Source: an uncultured Clostridium sp. (lineage in GTDB: Bacteria > Bacillota > Clostridia > TANB77 > CAG-508). Taken from it: 18,170 bases of DNA. Shown piece by piece: positions 4,982-11,986 of the stretch; position 1 is the first letter of the stretch; each line of letters starts with the position of its first letter. Under the pieces are notes generated by a model that was not told where the DNA came from, searched no databases, and saw only the letters and a list, made by a program, of their open reading frames with translations. A program made the position numbers and the translations under genes. The stretch spans positions 1 through 18,170 of the forward strand of contig CAMMMI010000026.1 of assembly GCA_946497905.1 (NCBI GenBank). Direction: 5' to 3'.

Positions 4982-6262
4982 ATGATAGATATTAAATTTT
5001 TAAGGGAAAATCCTGAAATTGTAAAAGATAATATTAGAAAAAAATTTCAAGATCAAAAATTAAGTATGGTTGACGAAGTAATAGATTTAGATAAAAAAAG
5101 TAGAGAAACACAATTAAAAGGTGATAACTTAAGATCTGAAAGAAAATCTTTAAGTTCTAAAATTGGTGAATTAATGAAAAATGGTAATAAAGAAGAAGCC
5201 GAGAAAATAAAATTACAAGTCAATGACATTAATAAAGAACTTGAAGAAAATGAAAAATTAGAAACTAAATATTCAGAAGAAATAAAAACAAGAATGATGA
5301 AAATCCCTAATATAATGCATGAATCAGTACCTATTGGTAAAGATGATAGTGAAAATGTAGAAATTCAAAAATTTGGTGAACCTATAGTTCCTGATTATGA
5401 TATTCCTTTTCATGGAGAAATTTTAGAAAAACTACATGGACTTGATTTAGATAGTGCTAGAAGAGTGTCTGGTCAAGGCTTCTACTATTTAATGGGAAAT
5501 GTAGCTAGATTACATTCTGCTGTTTTGACCTATGCTAGAGATTTTATGATTGATAAAGGTTTTACTTATTGCATTCCACCTTATATGATAAGAAGCGATG
5601 TTGTAACAGGTGTTATGAGCTTTGAAGAAATGGATGCAATGATGTATAAAATTGAAGGAGAAGATTTATATTTAATTGGTACAAGTGAACATTCTATGAT
5701 TGGTAAATTTAAAGATCAGATATTAAAAAAAGAAGATATGCCTTATACAATGACATCATATTCTCCATGTTTTAGAAAAGAAAAAGGAGCTCATGGTATA
5801 GAAGAACGTGGAGTTTATAGAATACATCAATTTGAAAAACAAGAAATGATAGTAGTTTGTGAACCAGAAGATAGCTGGAATTGGTATGATAAAATGTGGT
5901 CTTATACAGTTGAGTTTTTCAGAAGCATGAATATTCCTGTAAGAACTTTAGAATGTTGTTCTGGTGATTTAGCAGATTTAAAAGCTAAATCTTGCGATGT
6001 TGAAGCTTGGTCTCCAAGGCAAAAAAAATATTTTGAAGTTGGAAGTTGTTCTAACTTAACTGATGCACAAGCTCGTAGGCTTGGAATAAGAATTAAGGGG
6101 GAAAATGGTAATTATTTTGCACATACATTAAATAATACTGTTGTTGCTCCACCTCGTATGCTTATTTCTATTGTTGAGAATAATTATCAACCTGATGGTA
6201 GTGTTATTATTCCTGAAGTTTTAAGACCTTACATGGGTGGACTTGAAAAAATAACTCTTTAA
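4982..6262 (+). CDS. serS: Seryl-tRNA synthetase, atypical motif 3
   Basis: This 426-residue class II synthetase charges tRNA-Ser with serine in the cytoplasm. The N-terminal long coiled coil (about residues 20-105) that grips the tRNA-Ser variable arm is followed by the catalytic core. Motif 2 is YSPCFRKEKGAHG..ERGVYRIHQFEKQE (about 260-288) and motif 3 is HTLNNTVVAPPRMLISIVEN (about 381-400), ending IIPEVLRPYMGG. Motif 3 reads NNTVVAPPR where ordinary bacterial enzymes have NGSGLAVGR. GTSEHSM and SCSNLTDAQARR also differ from the usual GTAEVPL and SCSNCxDFQARR. It is therefore a divergent SerRS type, but with the essential arginines in place. ATG 4982 follows a purine SD (AAGGGGG). ysxC follows after 19 bases, probably in one transcript. 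Confidence 0.93.
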   Translation: MIDIKFLRENPEIVKDNIRKKFQDQKLSMVDEVIDLDKKSRETQLKGDNLRSERKSLSSKIGELMKNGNKEEAEKIKLQVNDINKELEENEKLETKYSEEIKTRMMKIPNIMHESVPIGKDDSENVEIQKFGEPIVPDYDIPFHGEILEKLHGLDLDSARRVSGQGFYYLMGNVARLHSAVLTYARDFMIDKGFTYCIPPYMIRSDVVTGVMSFEEMDAMMYKIEGEDLYLIGTSEHSMIGKFKDQILKKEDMPYTMTSYSPCFRKEKGAHGIEERGVYRIHQFEKQEMIVVCEPEDSWNWYDKMWSYTVEFFRSMNIPVRTLECCSGDLADLKAKSCDVEAWSPRQKKYFEVGSCSNLTDAQARRLGIRIKGENGNYFAHTLNNTVVAPPRMLISIVENNYQPDGSVIIPEVLRPYMGGLEKITL

Positions 6263-6281
6263 AAATAGTAAGGAGAATATT

Positions 6282-6863
6282 ATGATAATAAAAAATCCAA
6301 AATTTGAAATATCTGCCGTAAGCCCAAAACAATATCCTAAAAACGGATTACCAGAAATAGTATTAGTAGGAAAATCTAATGTAGGAAAATCAAGTTTTAT
6401 TAATACAATGATAAATCGAAAAAAATTAGCTCGAACTAGTAGTGAACCTGGTAAAACTCGTCAAATCAATTTTTATAATATTGATGATACATTTTACTTT
6501 GTTGATTTACCTGGTTATGGATACAGCAAAATGTCAAAAAAAGAGCAAGCTCAAGTAGGTAAATTTATTGAAGAATATTTGTTTAACAGAAATGAAATAA
6601 GTTTAATTATCTTTTTAGTTGATATAAGACATAATCCTACTGCAAATGATAAACTTATGTACAATTATATTATTTCATCTAAAATACCTTTTGTCATTCT
6701 TGCAAATAAAGCAGATAAAATTGCAATTACCAAGGTTGATATGGCAACTAAAAATCTTCAAAAAGAATTAAACCCTATTGGTGATATTCCTACATATCCT
6801 TTTTCTTCTGAAAGGAAAATTTATAGTGATAAAATATGGAATTTAATTGAGAAATATATTTAA
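6282..6863 (+). CDS. ysxC: YihA/EngB-type ribosome-assembly GTPase YsxC
   Basis: This 193-residue single-domain TRAFAC GTPase is of the size usual for the family. G1 GKSNVGKS (30-37), G2 threonine in GKTRQ (about 59), G3 DLPGYG (75-80), G4 NKAD (142-145) and G5 SS (175-176) are all visible. The DLPGYGYSK signature is specific for YsxC/EngB. By family it is essential and acts late in 50S subunit maturation. It has a good SD (AAGGAG), lies 19 bases after serS and precedes a strong terminator, so serS-ysxC form an operon of translation genes. Confidence 0.96.
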   Translation: MIIKNPKFEISAVSPKQYPKNGLPEIVLVGKSNVGKSSFINTMINRKKLARTSSEPGKTRQINFYNIDDTFYFVDLPGYGYSKMSKKEQAQVGKFIEEYLFNRNEISLIIFLVDIRHNPTANDKLMYNYIISSKIPFVILANKADKIAITKVDMATKNLQKELNPIGDIPTYPFSSERKIYSDKIWNLIEKYI

Positions 6864-6897
6864 GAATATAATAGAAATTTATATATATTTTCGAAAG

Positions 6898-6945
6898 AAA
6901 AAGGGACTTTAATATAAAATATAATTTTATTTAAAGCCCCTTTTT
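6898..6945. terminator. Bidirectional terminator after ysxC
   Basis: The long stem pairs AAAAAGGG (6898-6905), CTTTAA and ATAAAAT with their complements, ending CCCTTTTT (6938-6945), with two single mismatches and a 3-base loop. It is T-flanked on either strand, so it serves ysxC on the plus strand and the convergent small membrane gene on the minus strand. Confidence 0.85.
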
Positions 6946-6959
6946 ATTCATGTTATTTT

Positions 6960-7232
6960 TTAACAACAACATTTACATTTTTTTGTTTTTTTCTTATTAC
7001 AAATCATTAGTATGATTGTTAAAATTAACAATAATCCTAGTATAATCGCTAGTACTATAATTGCTGGTAATGCTATTAGTACTATTAAAGCTAATGCAGC
7101 TCCTATTAATAATCCTATAACAAAAGTAAATAAACTTAATAATATAACAAATATAATTCCTAGGCAGTTTTTCTTTTTAGGACATTTATCTTCTTTATTG
7201 TCATAACAATAAATTGTCTCTTGATTATCCAT
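6960..7232 (-). CDS. Small two-helix membrane protein with cysteine-rich ends
   Basis: This is a 90-residue protein of unknown function. An N-terminal polar segment with C9, C17 and C23 (CPKKKNC) is followed by a continuous hydrophobic Gly/Ala/Leu/Ile stretch from about 24 to 77. That is enough for two helices, separated near ALP at about 54-57. It ends in a short basic tail, NKKKTKKCKCCC, with five cysteines (C78, C86, C88-C90). The end cysteines could bind a metal or be lipid- or disulfide-modified. A strong SD (AGGAGGTGA) precedes ATG. The gene is solitary, bounded by terminators and preceded by a perfect operator-like palindrome, suggesting tight single-gene control. I do not recognise the family. 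Confidence 0.7.
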   Translation of the reverse strand: MDNQETIYCYDNKEDKCPKKKNCLGIIFVILLSLFTFVIGLLIGAALALIVLIALPAIIVLAIILGLLLILTIILMICNKKKTKKCKCCC

Positions 7233-7247
7233 ATAAAGTCACCTCCT

Positions 7248-7272
7248 ATATAGTATCACTTTGATACTATAT
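7248..7272. promoter_or_regulatory. Perfect palindromic operator candidate
   Basis: 11-base arms ATATAGTATCA (7248-7258) and TGATACTATAT (7262-7272) surround a 3-base spacer, directly before the SD of the small membrane gene and overlapping a TATAAT on the minus strand. As DNA it looks like a dimeric repressor site with core GTATCA-N3-TGATAC; as RNA it could form a hairpin next to the SD. Confidence 0.65.
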
Positions 7273-7374
7273 TATATATTATGACAAAAAAAATTTATTT
7301 GTTCTAAAAAAGAATTTTAAAATTCATATTTTAACAAAAAATTTATGAACATTTTTACTATGATTTAATATAAC

Positions 7375-7431
7375 ATAAAAAATAGTGAAGCATTTGATAT
7401 TTTTATATTTATAATATTTTGCTTCACTATT
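7375..7431 (-). terminator. Terminator after the DUF951 gene
   Basis: 12-bp arms AATAGTGAAGCA (7381-7392) and TGCTTCACTATT (7420-7431) are followed on the minus strand by six T. The plus side is also T-rich. No other gene lies in 7233-7435. Confidence 0.8.
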
Positions 7432-7435
7432 ATTT

Positions 7436-7615
7436 TTAATTTTTTTCTATTTTAGTTATTACTTTTTTAGCTTTCTCTCTTTCTAGAGTAACTACATGAC
7501 CACACCCTAAACATTTAAGTTTAAAATCAACACCTATTCTTGTTATTTCCCATAATTTACTTCCACAAGGATGTTGTTTTTTTGTTCTTACTATATTTCC
7601 TATACTATATTCCAT
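7436..7615 (-). CDS. DUF951 (YyzM-like) small cysteine protein
   Basis: This is a 59-residue protein, starting MEYSIGNIVRTKKQHPCGSK and ending KVITKIEKN, with TAA at 7438-7436. It matches the DUF951 pattern: V-R-x-K-K-x-H-P-C-G, W-x-I-x-R-I-G-x-D-x-K-x-K-C-x-x-C-G-H, then a basic end with V(M)-x-R/K-x-K-x-x-K-x. H15, C17, C35 and C38 form a likely zinc site. The function is unknown; members occur throughout Firmicutes. It lies 87 bases after gltX on the same strand with no clear terminator between, so it may be co-transcribed with gltX. AAAGGA upstream serves as SD. Confidence 0.88.
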   Translation of the reverse strand: MEYSIGNIVRTKKQHPCGSKLWEITRIGVDFKLKCLGCGHVVTLEREKAKKVITKIEKN

Positions 7616-7702
7616 AATTACTCACATCCTTTTTATTACTTATTTTCAACTTCTAATAAATAAATATCAATATCCATTAATGTAAATAGCTTCTATAAAA
7701 TT

Positions 7703-9358
7703 TTATAAAGTTTCAATAGCCTTTTGAAATCTTTCTTTTATTTTATCTTTTCCTAGTATTTTCATTATTTCATACATATCTGGTGTGTTTGTTCTTCCTG
7801 TTAGGGCAATTCTTAATACTGTACTTACATCTCCAACATGTGCTTTGTATTTATCTGGGTTTGCTTTAAATTCTTTTACTTCTTTTGCAAATCCCATTTC
7901 TCCTGATAATTCTTTTATTTTATCAAACCATGTTTGTTTATCATCATTTTCATCATAATATTTTTCTATATACGAATTTAAAACTTTTTCTATATCTTGC
8001 TTTTCCTTTATAACTTGATATTCATAGTTTTGGACTTTTGAATAGAATTCATTATCATACATATATTCAATAATATATTTTATATCCGACCATTTTGCTA
8101 TATCTTTTCTTGGCTTTTTGTTTCCTCTTTCTATTCCTAAAACTTTTAATGCATAGTCTTTATCTTGTAATATGTTTTCTAATTCTTTATCATATTGTTT
8201 CGCCCATTTTATAGTTTCATCATAAACCTTTTCTGCTGAAAATTTTGATATAACTGTTTTTCCAACATCTAATAGTTTTGTCATATCAAATAAAGCTCCA
8301 CTAACACTCATTTTATTTAGTTGTAAATCAAATTCTGATATGTCTAAGTCAGGATTTGCTCTTCTCCAATTTTCAAAATTTGAATTTGCGATGTTTAATA
8401 AATATTCTTTTACTGCTTCTTTAGGTATCCCTAGTTCTTTATAATATGAAACAGCTGCTTCTGGATCTTTTCTTTTGCTTAATTTTCTTTTATTTCCATT
8501 ATCATTTTTCATTATTGGTGCAATATGTGCATATTTAGGAGCTTTAAATCCTAATTCATAAAATAATTGTAAATGTAATGGAACTGATGATAACCATTCA
8601 TCTCCACGAATAACATGTGTAGTTCTCATTAAATGATCATCTACAACATGTGCAAAATGATATGTAGGTAATCCATCTGATTTTATTATTACTATATCTT
8701 GGTCATTTTCTGGGAACTCTACATTACCTTTTATTACATCTTTATGTTTTATTTTTCTATCTTCTCTTCCTGGTGATTTAAATCTTATTATATAATTTTC
8801 ACCATTTTCAATTTTTTTAGCCATTTCTTCTACTGTATTATTCCTACATTTTGCCCATACTCCATAATATCCTGGTCTGATTTTTGCATTTTCTTGTTTG
8901 TTTCTTATTTCGTCTAACTCTCCTGGTGTACAAAAACATGGATATGCTTTACCTTGTGATATTAAGTATTTTGCATATGCTTGATATATTTCTTTTCTTT
9001 GAGATTGTTTATATGGACCATATGCACCTTCACTGTCATTTTCATTAATCATGCCTTCATCTTGTTCTATACCAAAATCTTTTAAAGAATTTACTATTTC
9101 AACTATAGCATTTTTTACTTCTCTTTTTTGATCTGTATCTTCTATTCTTACAAAAAAAACTCCTTCTGTTTGTTCAGATAATTTCTTTGCAATTAAACCT
9201 TGATATATTCCACCTATATGTGTAAAACCTGTTGGACTTGGTGCTATTCTTGAAACTATTGCACCTTCTTTTAGATTCCTTTCTGGATATTTTTCTTCAT
9301 AATATGATATATCCTTTGCTTCTGGGAATATTAGTTCTGATAAATCTTTATAATCCAT
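7703..9358 (-). CDS. gltX: Glutamyl-tRNA synthetase, long form
   Basis: This 551-residue class Ib synthetase charges tRNA-Glu (and perhaps tRNA-Gln) in the cytoplasm. SRIAPSPTGFTHIGG (HIGH motif, 36-50), RIEDTD (71-76), a likely zinc site CFC (141-143) with C171, GDEWLSS (252-258) and KLSKR (KMSKS motif, 292-296) are visible, followed by the helical anticodon-binding domain. It is longer than the usual 470-500 residues, with about 32 extra residues before the R-x-A-P-S-P-T-G strand and a somewhat enlarged C-terminal part. AAGGAG lies well placed before ATG. rnj lies 87 bases upstream on the same strand and DUF951 follows. Confidence 0.94.
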   Translation of the reverse strand: MDYKDLSELIFPEAKDISYYEEKYPERNLKEGAIVSRIAPSPTGFTHIGGIYQGLIAKKLSEQTEGVFFVRIEDTDQKREVKNAIVEIVNSLKDFGIEQDEGMINENDSEGAYGPYKQSQRKEIYQAYAKYLISQGKAYPCFCTPGELDEIRNKQENAKIRPGYYGVWAKCRNNTVEEMAKKIENGENYIIRFKSPGREDRKIKHKDVIKGNVEFPENDQDIVIIKSDGLPTYHFAHVVDDHLMRTTHVIRGDEWLSSVPLHLQLFYELGFKAPKYAHIAPIMKNDNGNKRKLSKRKDPEAAVSYYKELGIPKEAVKEYLLNIANSNFENWRRANPDLDISEFDLQLNKMSVSGALFDMTKLLDVGKTVISKFSAEKVYDETIKWAKQYDKELENILQDKDYALKVLGIERGNKKPRKDIAKWSDIKYIIEYMYDNEFYSKVQNYEYQVIKEKQDIEKVLNSYIEKYYDENDDKQTWFDKIKELSGEMGFAKEVKEFKANPDKYKAHVGDVSTVLRIALTGRTNTPDMYEIMKILGKDKIKERFQKAIETL

Positions 9359-9389
9359 ATTTTATCTCTCCTTATCTTAATATTTGTTT

Positions 9390-9443
9390 AATTAGGGACA
9401 GTTCTTAATATGCATTTTTGCTAACAAAAGAACCGTCTCAATT
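9390..9443. repeat. Imperfect GGGACAGTTCTT palindrome between rnj and gltX
   Basis: The arm AATTAGGGACAGTTCTT (9390-9406) pairs with AAGAACCGTCTCAATT (9428-9443) around a 21-base centre, with a few mismatches. It starts within 3 bases of the rnj stop. Sequences of the type GGGACGGTTCTTTTG are familiar to me as dispersed palindromes in clostridial genomes (REP-like); that identification is from memory. It may terminate or process the rnj transcript, though it has no T-tract. Confidence 0.5.
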
Positions 9444-9445
9444 AA

Positions 9446-11401
9446 TTATACTTCCATTATTATAGGAATAATCATTGGATTTCTTTTTGTTTTCATAAAT
9501 ATATAATCTCTTAAATTTTCTCTAACTGCCGATTTTATTGTTGCCCAATCACGTATTCCTCTTTCTTCACATTTTTTTATTTCATGTCTTACTACTGATT
9601 TTACATCATCCATTAAACTTTCTGATTCTCTAACATATACAAATCCTCTTGATATTACATCTGGTCCTGCTACTACTTCTCCCGTTGCTGATGACATTGT
9701 TAATACAATAACTATTAAACCATCTTGTGATAAATGTTGTCTATCTCTTAAAACTATATTTCCTACATCTCCAACTCCTAATCCGTCTACTAATACTCTT
9801 CCGCTTTGTACTGAACCTGTAAATTCTGCTCCATCTTCATTGATTTCTAATATTCTACCATTTGACATCATTAATATATTACTTTTGTCTATTCCCATAC
9901 TTTGTGCAGTTTCACTATGAGCTATTAGTTGTCTATATTCTCCATGCACTGGAATAAAGTATTTTGGTTTTGAAAGGGCTAAAATTAGTTTTTGTTCTTC
10001 TTGGCAAGCGTGTCCTGAAACATGTATTGCTTCTAATGAACTATATACTACTTCTGCTCCTATTTGCATTAAGTCATCTATTACTTTTGATACAAATTTT
10101 TCATTTCCTGGAATTGGTGTTGCTGATATGATAACTAAATCATTTGGTGTTATCTTTACTTTTCTATGATCACCTGCTGCCATTCTTGTTAATGCTGACA
10201 TTGGTTCTCCTTGGCTTCCTGTTGTGATTATTACTAAGTTTTCGTCTGGATAATTATTTATCATATCTATATCAATAAATATATTTTCTGGGCATTCTAT
10301 ATATCCTAATTCTCTTGCAGTTTCTATCATATTTATCATACTTCTTCCACAAACTGCAATTTTTCTATTATATTTAACAGCTGAATTAACTATCTGTTGC
10401 ACTCTATGAACATTTGAAGCAAAAGTTGCTACTACTATTCTTTTTGTACAATGTAAAAATAGTTTGTCAAATACTTCTCCTACTGAACTCTCAGACATTG
10501 TAAATCCTTTTCTTTCTGAGTTTGTACTATCTGACATAAGTGCTAATATTCCTTTATTTCCAATCTCGGCAATTCTTCCAAAGTCCATTAGCTTTCCGTC
10601 TATTGGTGTATAGTCTACTTTAAAATCTCCTGTATGAAGTATTGTTCCTGCTGGTGTTGTTATTGCAAGCATTACTGAATCTGGAATACTATGAGAACTT
10701 CTTATAAATTCTACACTAAAATTCTTTCCTAATTGAATTGTTTGTCCTTGCATTACTTCTATTAGTTTTGTACTTCTTAATAATTTGTGTTCTTCTAGTT
10801 TATTTCTAATTAAACCAGCTGCTAATCTTGTAGCATAAATTGGTATATTTATTTTTTTCAATAAATATGGTACACTTCCTATATGATCTTCATGTCCATG
10901 TGTTATTATTAAACCTTTTATTTTATCAACATTTTTTTCAAGGTATGTTATATCTGGAATAACTAAATCTACCCCTAACATGTCATCTTCTGGAAATGAT
11001 AATCCACAGTCTACAACAATGATTTCGTTCTCATATTCAAAAACTGTTATATTTTTTCCTACTTCGTGTAAACCTCCTAATGGAATTATTTTCAATTTTG
11101 ATTTTTTAAATATTGATGAATTGTTTTTATTAGTTTTACTAGATTTATTAGATTTTCTATTTCTTAAATTATTTGTAATTTCTTTTTCTTCTTTTAAATT
11201 ATTTTTTGGTTTTTCTATATTGTTTTTTTCTTCTTTTATGTTTTTATTTAATTTTTTTTCATTTTTCTTTGTATATGGTCTTTTAGTTTTTTCTTTTACT
11301 AATTCTTTTCCTACCTCTTTTTTTGTGTTTCTAGATCTTGTATTTTTTCTAGATGTTTTTTCTAGTTTTTCTCCATTGTTTTCTAAATTCTCTTCTGTCA
11401 T
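9446..11401 (-). CDS. rnj: Ribonuclease J with long basic N-terminal extension
   Basis: This 651-residue enzyme is a metallo-beta-lactamase/beta-CASP nuclease that carries out 5'-3' exo- and endonucleolytic mRNA decay and rRNA/RNA maturation. The catalytic core starts near residue 103 (LKIIPLGGLHEVGKN), with the zinc motif HGHEDHIG at 168-175 and further typical blocks (HTGDFKVD, SDSTNSER, TTGSQGEP, HVSGHA). It ends with the RNase J C-terminal domain (VRENLRDYIFMKTKRNPMI). Residues 1-102 are a low-complexity, Lys/Asn/Glu-rich extension absent from ordinary RNase J (about 555 residues), probably disordered and RNA- or partner-binding. SD AAAGGAG precedes ATG. The leader is about 235 nt from its own promoter. 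gltX follows downstream. Confidence 0.95.
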   Translation of the reverse strand: MTEENLENNGEKLEKTSRKNTRSRNTKKEVGKELVKEKTKRPYTKKNEKKLNKNIKEEKNNIEKPKNNLKEEKEITNNLRNRKSNKSSKTNKNNSSIFKKSKLKIIPLGGLHEVGKNITVFEYENEIIVVDCGLSFPEDDMLGVDLVIPDITYLEKNVDKIKGLIITHGHEDHIGSVPYLLKKINIPIYATRLAAGLIRNKLEEHKLLRSTKLIEVMQGQTIQLGKNFSVEFIRSSHSIPDSVMLAITTPAGTILHTGDFKVDYTPIDGKLMDFGRIAEIGNKGILALMSDSTNSERKGFTMSESSVGEVFDKLFLHCTKRIVVATFASNVHRVQQIVNSAVKYNRKIAVCGRSMINMIETARELGYIECPENIFIDIDMINNYPDENLVIITTGSQGEPMSALTRMAAGDHRKVKITPNDLVIISATPIPGNEKFVSKVIDDLMQIGAEVVYSSLEAIHVSGHACQEEQKLILALSKPKYFIPVHGEYRQLIAHSETAQSMGIDKSNILMMSNGRILEINEDGAEFTGSVQSGRVLVDGLGVGDVGNIVLRDRQHLSQDGLIVIVLTMSSATGEVVAGPDVISRGFVYVRESESLMDDVKSVVRHEIKKCEERGIRDWATIKSAVRENLRDYIFMKTKRNPMIIPIIMEV

Positions 11402-11482
11402 AAAATTCTCCTTTCTTGTTTTTATATTTTTATTAAACTCAATTTTTGTACATAGTTAAATTTCTAAATAAATTACAAATAA

Positions 11483-11510
11483 AAATTAGTTTAATTAATT
11501 AAACTAATTT
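11483..11510. repeat. 28-nt perfect palindrome in the rnj leader
   Basis: AAATTAGTTTAATT (11483-11496) is followed directly by its exact complement (11497-11510). In the rnj transcript it forms a stem of at least 11-12 bp, followed by TTATTT. It could be a weak attenuator, a processing site for RNase J itself, or a protein-binding site; none of these is shown. Confidence 0.6.
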
Positions 11511-11641
11511 GATCTAAATTTATTATAACCATATTATTCCCATATAAAACTAATACCATTTATTTTTATATTTTTTTCTCATCTCATTAACTATATAAAA
11601 TAAATAATTCTAAATCCGATCAATACTTTTACATGTGTAAT

Positions 11642-11670
11642 ATTATACTATATTTTTTTCCAAAAGTCAA
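11642..11670 (-). promoter_or_regulatory. Promoter of rnj
   Basis: On the minus strand, TTGACT (11670-11665) and TATAAT (11647-11642) are separated by 17 bases. The start near 11635 gives a 5' leader of about 235 nt. The rest of this gene-free stretch (11402-11711) shows only AT-rich sequence and the 28-nt palindrome. Confidence 0.85.
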
Positions 11671-11711
11671 CGAACAATAATGGACTTTTTTTATCTTTTT
11701 TTCATAGGGAC

Positions 11712-11740
11712 TTGCCACGTTTAATTTTTTATTGTAATAT
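11712..11740 (+). promoter_or_regulatory. Promoter of glmS
   Basis: TTGCCA (11712-11717) is spaced 17 bases from TAATAT (11735-11740); a TATAAT three bases further on is an alternative -10. The start near 11747 leaves about 52 bases before the ribozyme cleavage site. Confidence 0.7.
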
Positions 11741-11798
11741 AATAAAGTAAATTGAAAGAATTAAATTTACAAATAGAAAGGAGTGTAAAATATCATCT

Positions 11799-11960
11799 AG
11801 CGCCAGAACACATTTATTTTTGTGTTGACGAGGTCTAAAGTTATCGAAAATTCGGCGGATGCTTTAGTGGCTTAGCTTAAGTCATTAGTATTAATCAAAA
11901 ATCAATAGCAATATTGTAACAAAAATTAATATATTAAGCTCAAACAAATTCTTTCAATAC
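11799..11960 (+). ncRNA. glmS self-cleaving ribozyme (GlcN6P riboswitch)
   Basis: The conserved core is clear: cleavage site A11799/G11800 in TAGCGCC, stem P2 AACACA/TGTGTT (11807-11812 with 11821-11826), GTTGACGAGG, stem P3 CTAAAG/CTTTAG (11835-11840 with 11862-11867) enclosing TTATCGAAAATTCGGCGGATG, and a P4-like AGCTTAA/TTAAGCT pairing (11874-11880 with 11934-11940). Glucosamine-6-phosphate acts as cofactor for self-cleavage; the 5'-hydroxyl product is then degraded by RNase J, which in this window is encoded divergently next door. It sits directly before glmS. The 3' boundary is approximate. Confidence 0.95.
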
Positions 11961-11986
11961 CTAAATACATTGAAGGAGGAATTATA

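Noticed and set aside
4860..4982. T-box leader for serS
   Set aside because: The promoter lies only about 32 bases before the start codon; there is no specifier stem and no T-box sequence.
10980..11459. Open frame of 159 codons on the plus strand, rich in Phe, Leu and Ser
   Set aside because: Complement of the Lys/Glu-rich rnj N-terminus (AAA/GAA read backwards as TTT/TTC); no SD or family signature.
11776..11800. SD-like GAAAGGAG in the glmS 5' fragment, suggesting a leader peptide
   Set aside because: The only possible start, GTG, is followed directly by TAA; no frame of useful length follows.
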